Below are positions 47,127 through 55,467 of a stretch of DNA of 64,000 bases, piece after piece (within the stretch, counting starts at the first letter, position 1; each line of letters opens with the position of its first letter). Location: positions 3,162,001 through 3,226,000 of the forward strand of contig JASGHK010000005.1 in the NCBI GenBank assembly GCA_049841135.1. The letters run 5' to 3'. The position numbers and the translations under genes were made by a program. The notes under the pieces are model-generated. The model was given only the letters and a program-made list of their open reading frames with translations. It made no database searches and had not been told where the DNA came from. The DNA comes from JACRCT01 sp049841135 (GTDB lineage Bacteria; Myxococcota; Myxococcia; Myxococcales; UBA5297).

Positions 47127-47519
47127 AGATCGAATAGCAGATCCAGTCCTGGTAATCGCGAAGCGAAGCTGGGCAGACCACCCCGTGCGCTGCGGTCACG
47201 AGCCGGACAAGTGCGGGCTGAAGAGGCCGAGGGGAGCGGCGGAGCGGGGGCGGGAGCAGGAGCAGGACCCGAGCTACAGGGAGCAACAAGGTCCGATAAA
47301 ACACGCGTTATGTCTTCTCCCCCCTCCCCACCCCGAGGGCGCCACCGACGGCGCCCGCGCTCCCTGCGCATCCCTGCGCATATTACCACCGCCATCGCCA
47401 CGCGCCGCCTGGAAGCCGCGCGCCTCCAATCTTTGAACCCTCGAGCATCGGTTTCCAGGTGCTCAAGCCCTCGCGCCGTACGACCATCTCGACCAGAACA
47501 GCAAGCGAGGCTCCTAGCG
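47127..47519. other. 393-bp interval between CBASS and the AlbA/Schlafen gene
   Basis: No supported gene. The plus frame of the next gene is open back to 47211, but the sequence is G/A-rich tract and then Pro/Arg noise. A T-arm-like stretch (minus strand of about 47425-47450) is present; it does not fold as a tRNA. I see no clear terminator. Confidence 0.4.
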
Positions 47520-48683
47520 ATGCCAGTCGTGGATCAGGCCCTGGTGGAAACCCTCCTCAACATGGCCGAGGGCGACACCCTCGACTTCAAGCGGGACCAA
47601 TACCCGCTCGCGGAAGCCACCGACGAGGAGAAGAGCGAGCTCGTCAAGGACGTCCTCGCCTTCGCCAATGCCTGGAAGACCTCCGACGCCCACATCGTTA
47701 TCGGCGCGCTGGAGCGCCCAGGCGAGCGTGCCGAGGTGGTCGGGATCTCCCACCACTTGAACGACGCCGGCGTCCAGCAGCTGGTGAACGGGAAGACCAA
47801 TGTGCCGGTCGCCTTCGAGTACGTACCGCTCACCTTCGAGGGCAAGAGCGTCGCAGTGGTGCGCGTGCGGGCAGAGCAGCACCGGCCCGTGTTCCTCAAG
47901 AAGTCCTTCGGCAAGCTCAAAGCGGATGTCGTCTACCTCCGACGCGGCAGCAGCACCGCTGAGGCCAAGCCTGACGAGATCGCGCGCATGGGATCGGCAG
48001 CCGCCTCGACCGCGAGGGAGGCTTCATTGCGCGTCCAGCTGTGCCATCCCACCTCGCGCAAGCAGTTCGGGGACCGGGCGGACCTCACCTCGAAGGTCCT
48101 GTCGCGGCGCCCCTCCCTGCCAATCACGAGGGAGACGGAAGCCTCGATCGGGAAGCACTTCGGCCTGAACTTCGGGGGCCTGGCAGAAATCGCGAAGACG
48201 CTCCCCCACGACCAATTCGCTCAACGCCGAGAGCAGCTCGAGGCCTTCCGCAAGGAGCGCGCCCTCTTGCGCGAGCTCGGGATCAGCGTCGAGAACATCG
48301 GCCAGGTGCTCGCTGAGGACGTCCGCGTCATCTTCCAGGTCCCCAGGCGCGACTCGTTGAGGGTCGAAGACGAGCTGCCGAAAAAGCCAGGCTACGCGCT
48401 GCTCGCAGCCATAGGAGCTCGCCCTCAGGTCTTCCCCGCGCCGACGCGGGCCACGACTGTGCGCAAGCTCGAGGATGCGTGGGAGGTCGAGCTGTGCGTC
48501 GGCAAGGTGCAGCCCAAGGACACGGTGTGGAGCATTCCCTTCTGGATGGGGGCAACCGCGAGCTGCGAGGTTCCGCTCGTCGCACGGGTGTTCGGCGACA
48601 ACCTCGGCCAGGCGATAGAAGTGCCGCTCGTCATCGCCATCAAGGCCGAGGAAGGCTACTTCGAAGACCACGCGGAGAATTAG
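47520..48683 (+). CDS. AlbA_2/Schlafen-type putative DNA-binding protein
   Basis: 387 residues from ATG 47520 (MPVVDQALVETLLNMAEGDT). The first ~150 residues are an AlbA_2 (Schlafen AAA_4-like) domain: EGDTLDFKRDQYPL, VKDVLAFANAWKTSDAHIVIG and KSVAVVRVRAEQHRPVFLKK with VYLRRGSSTAEAKPDEIARM. The C-terminal part is helical and then beta-rich, unassigned. Schlafen-type domains in bacteria occur in regulators and in tRNA- or DNA-cleaving defence proteins. No catalytic triad can be called with confidence. It stands alone, directly after CBASS and convergent with the next genes. Confidence 0.75.
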   Translation: MPVVDQALVETLLNMAEGDTLDFKRDQYPLAEATDEEKSELVKDVLAFANAWKTSDAHIVIGALERPGERAEVVGISHHLNDAGVQQLVNGKTNVPVAFEYVPLTFEGKSVAVVRVRAEQHRPVFLKKSFGKLKADVVYLRRGSSTAEAKPDEIARMGSAAASTAREASLRVQLCHPTSRKQFGDRADLTSKVLSRRPSLPITRETEASIGKHFGLNFGGLAEIAKTLPHDQFAQRREQLEAFRKERALLRELGISVENIGQVLAEDVRVIFQVPRRDSLRVEDELPKKPGYALLAAIGARPQVFPAPTRATTVRKLEDAWEVELCVGKVQPKDTVWSIPFWMGATASCEVPLVARVFGDNLGQAIEVPLVIAIKAEEGYFEDHAEN

Positions 48684-48723
48684 AGAAGCCGAGCTTGGCC
48701 GGCCACATCTTGCGTTCGCCTAT

Positions 48724-49957
48724 TCACCCCTCAGGCGGCGAGGAAATTGGCGCTGCTTTTCGAACCTCGGCGGCCTGGCGCTCGAGTTGCGTCAGCGGGT
48801 CGATCTCACCCGCGTAGCCCTCGGCCCACTTGAGGGTCTTCGCGAGCTTCCGACTCCTCCGGAATCTCGCAGCCGGCGACGGAGACGACCTCGCGCACGT
48901 CGGCGATGTAGGCCCGGTACTCCGGCGCCAGGCGCCAGCGCGCGAGCTCCTCCTCGAAGCGCGTCGCGCGCTGCTGGTTCTCAAACCGCCTCGCCTGGTC
49001 GGCGGCCTCCTTCTTGCGCCGCTCGTCCCACTCCCGCGCCTGCTTCTCCCTCGCGGCGCGCCGGTCCTTCAGGGCCTGCGCGATGACGTGGAGCTGGGCG
49101 ATGAAGTCGTTGAGGCAGTCCTCGACCTTATTGCGCCCGTCCTTCCAGGCGACCCGGACCCCGAGGTACTGCTGGTGGACCTCGAGCTGAAGGACGCCCT
49201 TGGGCACGAGATCCTTGCCACCGCGGACGCGCGTCCAGACCTCAAGCTCCCTCCCCTTGAGGCCCGGTGGCGCTACTCGCTCGACCTGCCTCAGCCGCTC
49301 GAGGATGCCGAAGTAGATCCACTCCCCGTCCACGAGCACTCGCGTGGCGTTGGAGGGAGGCTCGGAATCCGGCGTGCGCTCGTACGGGCTCGTCGGCTTG
49401 CGCGGCGGCGTGAGCTCGGACTTCAGGCCCCGCTGCTCGAGCGCCTTGATGAGGGTATCGAAGAGACGAAGTGCACGATCCTGCTGGTCGCGAGAGACGC
49501 GGATGTCCAGGCACGCCTCGTAGAGCGGCCTGAGGACCCGGCCGTCCATCACTTGGAGGTTCTTGCGCCGCAAGACGCGCGCGGATTGAGCGACGAGCTT
49601 GTGGGGCTCCACGAACTCGCTGGGGACGACGATCTTGGCGCTGCCCTGCGTCTCAGCCGTGCGAGCGGCCTGGGCTTGATCGCTGACCTTGGGCTGCGCC
49701 CACTCCTCGTGACGCGCGATGACCTCCTCGGGCGTGCCCTCGGGCCGCGGCGGCAACGGAGGCTGCTTCATCGTGTTGCCGGCGCGCTTTTTCGCCCAAT
49801 AGCCGCACCGCGGCAACGGCACCCCCATGCTCCGGCACATCTTCGCCAGGGCCGTGCCCGACACGCCATAGCGCTTGGCGACGGTCGCGACCGGCTCGCT
49901 CCACACCTCGGCATACAGCTGGCTGCGCTTGTAGGTGACGGTCTTGGTGGGCATCAC
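48724..49957 (-). CDS. Paralogue 1 of an unnamed HTH-like family
   Basis: Start at GTG 49957 or ATG 49954; about 410 residues. The N-terminus has the family signature: SQLYAEVWSEPVATVAKRYG, then SGTALAKMCRSMGVPLPRCG and YWAKKRAG, which looks like a helix-turn-helix with a following arm. The middle (APPGLKGRELEVWTRVRGG) is beta-rich and the C-terminus is coiled coil (REKQAREWDERRKKEAADQA). Near 48860 the frame shifts and continues as RKLAKTLKWAEGYAGEIDPL to a stop at 48724, matching family ends. It is read last of three tandem genes; the gap to paralogue 2 is 7 bases. Function unknown; DNA binding is inferred. Confidence 0.65.
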
Positions 49958-49964
49958 TGACCCT

Positions 49965-51302
49965 TCACTCCCGGTCGTCCCGGCTCCTGATCACCCAGGG
50001 TGACTCCTCCTCCTCGTCCTCCGGTTCCTCCGGCTCCTCCCACGCTTCGAAGTGCTCCAAGACGCCCGTCCCGCCCAAGAGCGACCGCGCTTCTTTGAGC
50101 CTCGCCTCCACCCTTTGCCGCTCCTCGTCCGGCAGCGCTGCTGCGGCCTGCGCGGCCTTGAGAAAGAACTCTTCCATCGAGCACGCGAGCCTCCAGCCCT
50201 CAACGACCTCTTCCAGCTGCTCGCGGCTCTCCTCCCTCGTCTGCCTGCGCCGCTCCTCCAGCCGCTCCCGCCGCTCCTCTTCTTCGCGCTTCTTGCGTGC
50301 CGCCTCCTCGATCTCCCATCGGCGATGCGCCTCCTCCTGGCGCAGCCGCTCCAATCGGACCCCTTCGGCGATCTGTGGCGCCGCGCCCTCCACCGCCGAG
50401 ACGATCTCGTCGATCTTTCCCGAGAGCTCTCCACGCCTCGCCTCGCGCCAATCGCGGCGCCAGCTCGTGCCGCCATACGGCGAGAACACATGGATGCCGA
50501 GCCGCCCGCTGGGCATGTAGTCCCGGTGGGGATTTGCCGACTCCCACGGCGCCCTCTTCCTGCGCTCCTCCACCGGGATCGAGCTGACCCTGATGAACTT
50601 GCCCAACCGAACTCGGTACTCGACCTCGGTGAGCTCGGAGAGCTCATAGACCGTGAGCCCCACGGCCACCGTGCCCACGTAGGTCACCGTTGGGCGAAAC
50701 GGCGACCAGCGGTCCTCCCACGGGCTGTAGCCCTCGGGGCCGCCGGGAGGGTCCCGCTGGTCGATGCGCTCCCGCGACAGGCGCTCGCCAGGCGGGGCGA
50801 TGACGACGCGGTGCCCCTTGGCCTCGAGGGCGAGGTAAAGCCGGTTGGCCAGTGCGAAGGTGCGCTCCACCGCGTCCTGGGAGACGAAGAGGTCGGCCAC
50901 GAGGCGCTTGGCCGGCTTGAGGTACTCGCCCCGGCTCGCGCGCAGCTTGGCGAAGTGGACCTTCGCCGCCGCGACGAGCACGTGGGGGGACCTCCTGTGG
51001 ACACGCGCCTTCACCGGAGCCGACGACGTGGCGGCGGCATCGGGCAGCCCGGGGATTGCTCGGAATCCGCCCCCGGGAATCCACTCGCTCTCGTCGCCGG
51101 GTCGCGGGGCCGGCAGCGGCGGCCGCGGCATCCCCTGTTTGCCGGCCTGCAGCCGGGCCCAGTGGCCACGCGGGGGCACCGGGACGCCCAGCCGGCGACA
51201 CACGCGGGCAAGGAAGTTCGACGACACCTTGTACCGTGCGGCGACCGCCGTCGCCGGCTCGGCCCAGACCTCTTCGTAGAGCTTCTCGCGGCTCACAGGC
51301 AT
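49965..51302 (-). CDS. Paralogue 2 of the unnamed HTH-like family
   Basis: 445 residues, intact; the best reference for the family. N-terminal signature REKLYEEVWAEPATAVAARY, SSNFLARVCRRLGVPVPPRG and HWARLQAGKQ. A middle conserved block has HVLVAAAKVHFAKLRA, LVADLFVSQDAVERTFALAN and VAVGLTVYELSELTEVEYR. The C-terminus is a long Arg/Glu coiled coil (EIEEAARKKREEEERRERLE) followed by an acidic tail (EEPEEPEDEEEE). The coil suggests self-assembly or binding to an SMC-type partner. It is flanked by paralogues on the same strand and divergent from the Wadjet operon. Confidence 0.75.
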   Translation of the reverse strand: MPVSREKLYEEVWAEPATAVAARYKVSSNFLARVCRRLGVPVPPRGHWARLQAGKQGMPRPPLPAPRPGDESEWIPGGGFRAIPGLPDAAATSSAPVKARVHRRSPHVLVAAAKVHFAKLRASRGEYLKPAKRLVADLFVSQDAVERTFALANRLYLALEAKGHRVVIAPPGERLSRERIDQRDPPGGPEGYSPWEDRWSPFRPTVTYVGTVAVGLTVYELSELTEVEYRVRLGKFIRVSSIPVEERRKRAPWESANPHRDYMPSGRLGIHVFSPYGGTSWRRDWREARRGELSGKIDEIVSAVEGAAPQIAEGVRLERLRQEEAHRRWEIEEAARKKREEEERRERLEERRRQTREESREQLEEVVEGWRLACSMEEFFLKAAQAAAALPDEERQRVEARLKEARSLLGGTGVLEHFEAWEEPEEPEDEEEESPWVIRSRDDRE

Positions 51303-51428
51303 GGCAGCGGGATTCTACAGGCGGCCCCTGCCGGCATGGCTGGGGGGCCGGACGCTCGGCCAATGCCGATTTGAACCTTCGACCCTCGCCGGAGAGGTCC
51401 TCAAAGGTCCGTCGCATCGGCGGGTGAC

Positions 51429-52737
51429 CTACGAAAATCGGGGCACCGGCATTTCGCGGGTAATAGGTCGGTCAGCCCCGCCGCAGGCGCTCCTCCGGCG
51501 CCACCCAGCGACCAAAGTGCGCGAGCGCCCGGGTGCCCCGAACGCTTCGCTCGCTCGGCGCAGCCTCTCCTTCATCGCCGCGCCGTCCTCAGCGGGCAAG
51601 TCGTCCGCTTCCTTGGCGGCCTGCGTGAAGAAGGCGCCGATCCGACAGGCGAGCGCCCACTGCTCCGCGAGCGTGAGCACCTGCTCCCGGCTCTCCTTGA
51701 TGGCTTGCTGCCGCGCCTCCTCCGCCCAGCGGCGCTGCTGCTCCAGGTACTCGGCCTCCGCTTGTGCTCCTCTTCCGCCTCCCTGCGGTGGACCTCCCAG
51801 CGCGCGGCGATGTCCGGCGTCGCGCGCGCCACCTCCCGAACCGGGTCGTCCAGCTCTGCCGAGAGCGAGCCGCGCCGCGTCTCGCGCCAGTCCTTCCCCC
51901 AGGCGACCCCCTGGTACGGCGAGTAGGCGCGCACGGCCAGGCGCCCACTCGGCAGGTGCTCTTTGTGGATCCAGCTGAGGCTGTCGTTTGGCCTGGGCCG
52001 CCTCGCCACCGGGAGGCTGTCCAAGCGCACGTATCCGCCGTCGCGGTAGACGAGCTCGACCTCCTGCGCCGTCTCGTAGATGGTCAGCCCCATCGCCACC
52101 GTGCCGATGCGGACGACGGTCGCCTTGCCGGGGCTCCAGTGGTCTTCATACGGCCGGTCGCGGCCGACGCTGCCCTCGCGGTACTCGAGGCTCCGCCCTC
52201 GAGAGGAACTCGAGGTTTCCGGAGTACCCGACCTTGTATCCGCGGTCCTCGAAGGCGTTGTAGACGCGGCTCGCAAGGTGGAAGGCGCGCTCGAGGGATA
52301 CCTTGGACACGAAGATGTCGGCCACCATCCGCCGGGTCGGCTTCGCGTAGCGACCTCGGTCGCGCAGGGCCTGGAACGGAGCACGCGAGGCAACGACGAG
52401 TGGATGCTCCTTCCCGCTGCGCCGCTGCACCGGTGTGTCGAGAGCCGCGAGCTCGGCTTCGGACGGCGCCGCCGGGACCGGCCAAGGGACGGTGCGCGGG
52501 CGCGAACCGTCCTTTGTCCGCTCAACCTCGTCGCCCGGCGAGAGTGGTAGGAGCGGTGGGCGCGGCTGTGGCTTGCCCTTGGCGCGCAGGACCCAGTATC
52601 TGCGGTCCGGCCGCGGGATCTTCAGCCGCTCGCACACGCGCGCGAGGGTGACCGAGGTCGTGCCGTATCGCTCGGCGACCTTGGTCATCGTTTCGGCCCA
52701 GACTTCTTCGTAGAGAGACTTCTCGGCTCACGGCCAT
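51429..52737 (-). CDS. Paralogue 3 of the unnamed HTH-like family, frameshifted
   Basis: ATG at 52737 (MAVSREVSL), frame change near 52705 into EVWAETMTKVAERYGTTSVT and LARVCERLKIPRPDRRYW; further changes near 52200 and 51770. Conserved blocks match paralogue 2: MVADIFVSKVSLERAFHLAS, VAMGLTIYETAQEVELVYRD, SPYQGVAWGKDWRETRRGSL and a coiled-coil end (KESREQVLTLAEQWALACRI). Stop at 51429. About 436 residues. First gene of the trio, divergent from jetA across 217 bases. The 126 bases to paralogue 2 hold no gene. Confidence 0.6.
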
Positions 52738-52954
52738 GGGCTGCCTCCCCTCGCCTGCAGCTTCGTTGGCAAGGAATGATACGGGAGGGCCGAACGGGGA
52801 GGCGGGCGGCTACTCGCTACAGCGGCGGCCGGCGCCACGTGGGGGACGCCCCTGCCTTCATGAGGCAGAACCACATTCTTGGGCTCTGTCGGGCATCTCC
52901 CCAGAGTGCATCTGTGGTAGGTCTGCGAGGCGCAAGAGGGAGGCGGGCCGAGAC

Positions 52955-54706
52955 GTGGACCCGGTGGCACATCTGTCGGCTCAGCAGCTGCTGGACTACG
53001 CCCAGGCGACGCCGGCGATTGCTGACTCCGCGGGCGCTCACCTGCAGGAGTGCGACGTCTGTGGGCAGCGCCTGGAGATGGCTCGATTGCTCGCCCTGAG
53101 CCCCGAGGCATTGGGCGAGGAAATCTCGCGCGCCGAGAACCGCGCGCGGGACGTCGATGCGGGTGGTCCACGGCCTGGCGAGGACCTGGTTGCCGGCTTT
53201 TCCCACCGGCTCGAACAAATCCTGCGCTTCCGGCCGCTGCTGCGCTTGGCCGCGGCCGATGACAAGCGACAGCTCGGAAGCTTGGGCCGCCTCGAGGTCG
53301 CTGTCCTGCTCCTCAAGGGCATTCTCAACCGCATGGAAACCGGCGAGGGCGGCGCTACCCGCGAACAGCTCCACCGGGAAGTGGGGGCCGCGATCGCTTG
53401 GTATGAGCACGGTCGAGCCTACATTCCGACGACAGCGGCACAGCGGCGGGAGCTCATCGACGAGCTCCTCGACGAGCTGACCAACGCGCGCGCCCAGGGG
53501 AGGCCCTTCCAGGACACCTACCACGGCTACCACTTGCCAATCCCTGGGCGCGCCCAGCTGGATTTCCGATTGGTGGTGTACCGCGAGCACGAGGGCGAGC
53601 TGCGCTACTCGGTCACCGAGCAAGGCCTGGACCTCTTCTACCGGCTCCACGAGGTCGATCACTTCCTCTCCGTGGAGATGGAGCTGCTACTCCTGCTGCG
53701 CCAGATCGAGCGCGGCCAGTTCGAGCGTGCGCTCTCGAGCCTGGAGCGCCTCGCCACAGCCTGTGGGCTCCAGCGCCGCCGAATGGACCAGCTCTCCGCG
53801 CGCATCCGCCGCGACCCCCTCTCGGTGCCTCCCGGCGAGATCGAGCGGAACGACACCGAGGTCCGAAAGCAGCTCGACGAGGAGAAGAAGCTCTTCCGTC
53901 AGGTCCGCAAAGCCATCGACCTGCAGTGGGACAAGCTGAGCGACCTCTTCAATGCTTCGGGCGACCGGCGCAAGCGTATGGACCAGCTTTCGCGCCTGCG
54001 GCGCGGCCTCGACCGCAGCTTCGAGATTCACCAAGGACTCGTTTCCGAGAACCTGTCCCTGCGCCGCCGCTACCTGAGCGCCTTGGAGAAGAGCGCCAGC
54101 CTGCGCAACCGCTACCGCGCGCTCAAGCTGGAGCCGGACGTGCTGGAGCCGTTCGCCGCGCTTCCGGCGCACGAGGGCCGCGACACCGCTCTCGCGGGTC
54201 TCCTGCTGCCCCTTCGCCGGCCGCGCCTCTTCGCTCCCTGGCACCTGCCGTTCTCGCTGCGCGCCGAGCACGAGTTCGACGCACCGCCGGACTTCTTCAT
54301 GTTGGGTTGGGAAACGCTCGAGGGCGCCGGTTCAGGCTACGACCTCGCGCAGCAGGCACGTGTCCACGGAGCACTTCTCCATGAGCTTGTCCTCGCCGGA
54401 GGCAGCGCCCGGTTGTCGCGCCTCGTCGGCGGCGCGGTGCTCGCACCTCTCGTCGTGGAGGATGCATTCCTCGTCGGAGTCCATGCCCTGTTCCTCCACA
54501 ACGCACACCAGGTCCGCCTGGGCGACCCCGCTGACCCGTTTTCGACGATTCACCGCCTGGCTGCGGCCAACATCCCCGCGGCCGCACAGAACGCCCTGCT
54601 TGTCACCCGCGCCGCTCCCGGACGGTGCGAGCTCGGAGACTGCGATATCCGGGAGCTGCACTTCGAGCTGCGCGACGGAGGACCTCGCGATGCCGCTGCT
54701 GCTTGA
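52955..54706 (+). CDS. jetA: JetA (MksF-like kleisin) of a Wadjet system, with zinc-finger-like N-terminal extension
   Basis: 583 residues from GTG 52955 (GGGAGG in front). The body is JetA-like: winged-helix and long helical stretches (QRRELIDELLDELTNARAQG; VDHFLSVEMELLLLLRQIER; coiled coil RRGLDRSFEIHQGLVSENLS) and a C-terminal HALFLHNAHQVRLGD. The first ~45 residues are unusual: LSAQQLLDYAQATPA then AHLQECDVCGQRLEMARLL, an HxxxCxxC pattern as in anti-sigma zinc domains. JetA bridges the SMC heads in the complex that extrudes and cleaves small circular DNA. It overlaps jetB by 17 bases. Confidence 0.82.
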   Translation: MDPVAHLSAQQLLDYAQATPAIADSAGAHLQECDVCGQRLEMARLLALSPEALGEEISRAENRARDVDAGGPRPGEDLVAGFSHRLEQILRFRPLLRLAAADDKRQLGSLGRLEVAVLLLKGILNRMETGEGGATREQLHREVGAAIAWYEHGRAYIPTTAAQRRELIDELLDELTNARAQGRPFQDTYHGYHLPIPGRAQLDFRLVVYREHEGELRYSVTEQGLDLFYRLHEVDHFLSVEMELLLLLRQIERGQFERALSSLERLATACGLQRRRMDQLSARIRRDPLSVPPGEIERNDTEVRKQLDEEKKLFRQVRKAIDLQWDKLSDLFNASGDRRKRMDQLSRLRRGLDRSFEIHQGLVSENLSLRRRYLSALEKSASLRNRYRALKLEPDVLEPFAALPAHEGRDTALAGLLLPLRRPRLFAPWHLPFSLRAEHEFDAPPDFFMLGWETLEGAGSGYDLAQQARVHGALLHELVLAGGSARLSRLVGGAVLAPLVVEDAFLVGVHALFLHNAHQVRLGDPADPFSTIHRLAAANIPAAAQNALLVTRAAPGRCELGDCDIRELHFELRDGGPRDAAAA

Positions 54707-55463
54707 CGAATCGACCCGCGCCTCGCTTCAGCTGGTGGGCAGCGTGCTGCGCGCTGCCCTGGGCGACCGCGACCTGAATCGCGGCTCCGGCCGGGAGCTG
54801 CGCCAGCGACTGCTCGAGGACGGAGCGGCGCGCGAGGCGCTCGACGTTGTCGCCGAAGAGCTCGGCTTGCGCTTCGCCTGGAGCGGCGAGGCACGCCTGG
54901 ACGTCCTGCCCCTGCCCGACTGCGCTTTCGCCTATACCAAGGCCGATCTGAAGGCGGAGGGCTTCAAGGACCCCCACCTCTTCGTGGCGATTGCCCTGGG
55001 CGTCGCCGCGTTCTTCTTCCCCGATGGCGATTTCGGCGGGGATCCGTTTCGGCAAGAGGGTTCGCTCGCCGACCTCGACGACTACCTCTGCGATCGCATG
55101 AAGCAGGCTCTCACCCGCACTGACCTGCCGCAGCTCGAGGAGCGGCTCCGCGCTGAGGTGAAGGGCTTCATCACCGCCTGGACCGACAAGGCGCAGGCGG
55201 CCCCGGGACAGGGCCAGCGCAAGAGCCGCTTTGCCGAGCTGCGTCGAGCGATCCAGTTCCTGGAAGCGCGGCGCTACGTGCGCGTGGTCGGCGAGCGCGA
55301 GGAGTCCATGCGCATCTACCCCGCCGAAAGGCTGCGCATGCTGGCGCAGCACCTGGGCGATGCTCCGCACTACGAGGTCCTGGTGAAGCTGCTACGCGAC
55401 CCGAGCGCGGAGCTTTCGCTCCCAGAGCTGCCAGAGCGGACCGAGCCGCCGACCGAGGAATGA
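54690..55463 (+). CDS. jetB: JetB (MksE-like KITE subunit) of Wadjet
   Basis: 257 residues from the ATG at 54690, overlapping jetA. Winged-helix KITE-type protein: FKDPHLFVAIALGVAAFFFP, a central helix around ADLDDYLCDRMKQALTRTDL, then FAELRRAIQFLEARRYVRVV with the MRIYPAERLRML strand. Such subunits dimerise on the kleisin. The stop is 4 bases before jetC. Order and overlaps are those of jetABCD. Confidence 0.82.
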   Translation: MPLLLDESTRASLQLVGSVLRAALGDRDLNRGSGRELRQRLLEDGAAREALDVVAEELGLRFAWSGEARLDVLPLPDCAFAYTKADLKAEGFKDPHLFVAIALGVAAFFFPDGDFGGDPFRQEGSLADLDDYLCDRMKQALTRTDLPQLEERLRAEVKGFITAWTDKAQAAPGQGQRKSRFAELRRAIQFLEARRYVRVVGEREESMRIYPAERLRMLAQHLGDAPHYEVLVKLLRDPSAELSLPELPERTEPPTEE

Positions 55464-55467
55464 CCCG

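Noticed and set aside
47420..47460. tRNA-like fragment (T-arm-like GGTTCAAA and a TGGAAAC loop on the minus strand); a second T-arm-like stretch at about 51365-51390
   Set aside because: No acceptor stem or complete cloverleaf can be drawn at either place; the similarity is limited to the T-loop consensus. At most att-site remnants, not supported further.
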